From the IMG/VR virus record IMGVR_UViG_3300022752_005221, positions 1 to 20,691 of that record: a stretch of 20,691 bases of DNA; one strand, written 5' to 3'. The position numbers and the translations under genes are program-made. Position 1 is the first letter of the stretch, and the number at the start of each line of letters is the position of its first letter. This document shows, piece by piece, positions 20,224 through 20,691 of this stretch. The notes under the pieces are model-generated. The model worked only from the letters and a program-made list of their open reading frames with translations. It was not told the origin of the DNA and searched no databases. The DNA is from a virus.

Positions 20224-20666
20224 CTGAACCCGTCGTGGCCCGCGTGGCCGCCCTCAAAACCGCTAGTACCGCCGAGCTCAAGCAGATGTGGCGGGACCTC
20301 TTCCACCAGGACGCGCCCCCGTTCAACCGCCGCTTCCTTGAAACACGCCTGGCGTACCGCATCCAGGAATTGGCCTACGGAGGCCTGAAGCGCGAGACTG
20401 CAAAGCGCCTTGAACTGCTGGGCGAACAACTCGATGGCGGCAAGCAGGAGGTCCGGCGCCGTCGGCTGGACAACCGCCCCATCGCCGGGACACGGCTGAT
20501 CCGTGAATGGCAAGGCACGCCTTGCGAGGTTGTGGTGGGCGTCAACTACTTCGACTACCAGGGCCGGCGGTACAAATCCCTGTCCAGCATCGCGCGCGCC
20601 ATTACCGGCACCAACCGCAATGGGTGGGCCTTCTTTGGGCTGGGCTCGGCAAGGAGCAGCGCATGA
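20220..20666 (+). CDS. DUF2924 protein, partner of a site-specific recombinase (148 aa)
   Basis: A GTG start at 20220 has AAGGAG 7 bases upstream. The sequence shows the DUF2924 hallmarks: an ELKQMWRDLF helix near residue 20, FLETRLAYRIQELAYGG around 39-55, the mid motif AGTRLIREWQG, and the C-terminal YQGRRYKSLSSIARAITGT followed by NGWAFFGL. DUF2924 proteins are small and basic and are usually encoded directly before a large serine recombinase in phages and islands, where they may help integration or excision. Their activity has not been shown to my knowledge. The stop overlaps the start of the next gene as ATGA. Confidence 0.93.
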   Translation: MTEPVVARVAALKTASTAELKQMWRDLFHQDAPPFNRRFLETRLAYRIQELAYGGLKRETAKRLELLGEQLDGGKQEVRRRRLDNRPIAGTRLIREWQGTPCEVVVGVNYFDYQGRRYKSLSSIARAITGTNRNGWAFFGLGSARSSA

Positions 20667-20691
20667 CGGCAGAACGTCGCCTGATCTGCGC
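20663..20691 (+). CDS. Start of the next gene, probably a serine recombinase (partial)
   Basis: The ATG at 20663 has AAGGAG six bases upstream and overlaps the DUF2924 stop. Nine codons are visible (MTAERRLIC and part of Ala), which fit the usual opening of large serine recombinases paired with DUF2924. Identity rests mainly on the neighbour, because the catalytic region is outside the window. Confidence 0.6.

Overview
The window looks like part of a temperate-phage or phage-like integrative element in a GC-rich (roughly 60%) proteobacterium, most plausibly a betaproteobacterium of the Burkholderiales. That host assignment is an inference from codon use and protein style; no host gene, rRNA or tRNA is present to fix it. 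No capsid, tail or terminase gene lies inside the window, so 'prophage' rests on the replication and recombination gene set, on a ParB-like/DNA-methylase gene at the left edge of the type that usually precedes terminase genes, and on a DUF2924 plus site-specific recombinase pair at the right edge.

Positions 1-10645 form one tightly packed leftward (minus-strand) transcription unit. It starts with a sigma-factor-like HTH protein (10645) and continues through two unknown small proteins, a Sak4-like RecA-fold ATPase, a DUF669 protein, a coiled-coil protein, a Cas4-like PD-(D/E)XK nuclease, a superfamily 2 helicase, a small zinc-finger protein, a primase-polymerase/helicase fusion, a RuvC-like resolvase and a DUF6456-like protein. 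Most junctions overlap or have short gaps with good Shine-Dalgarno sequences. Only two gaps interrupt this unit notably. A 388-bp AT-rich, inverted-repeat-bearing gap next to the primase (1717-2104) is a candidate origin or control element. A pair of leftward terminator-like hairpins (about 519-600) stands between this block and the ParB/methylase gene. Upstream of the sigma-like gene are three copies of TTCAGATGG spaced by 22 and 11 bp, and a hairpin that overlaps its ribosome-binding site.

Positions 10773-19334 form a second leftward unit, a complete type I restriction-modification locus in the order hsdM, hsdS, hsdR, short YgjP-type metallopeptidase, and an unrecognised 749-residue protein. 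The first four genes are joined by ATGA overlaps and the fifth follows after 9 bp. HsdM carries an N-terminal XRE-type HTH domain. Its start codon sits where a TTGACA-17-AATCAT promoter would begin transcription, and three 9-bp tandem repeats fill that promoter, which suggests a leaderless, self-controlled operon. The large fifth protein is the most novel item in the window.

Positions 19490-20691 run rightward: a small Cys-rich putative zinc protein, a doubtful small ORF, a DUF2924 protein and the first codons of what is probably a serine recombinase. The element therefore has a replication/recombination arm and a defence cargo, with an integration module at its right end. No separate CI-type repressor is visible; the HTH on HsdM and the sigma-like protein are the only recognisable DNA-binding regulators.
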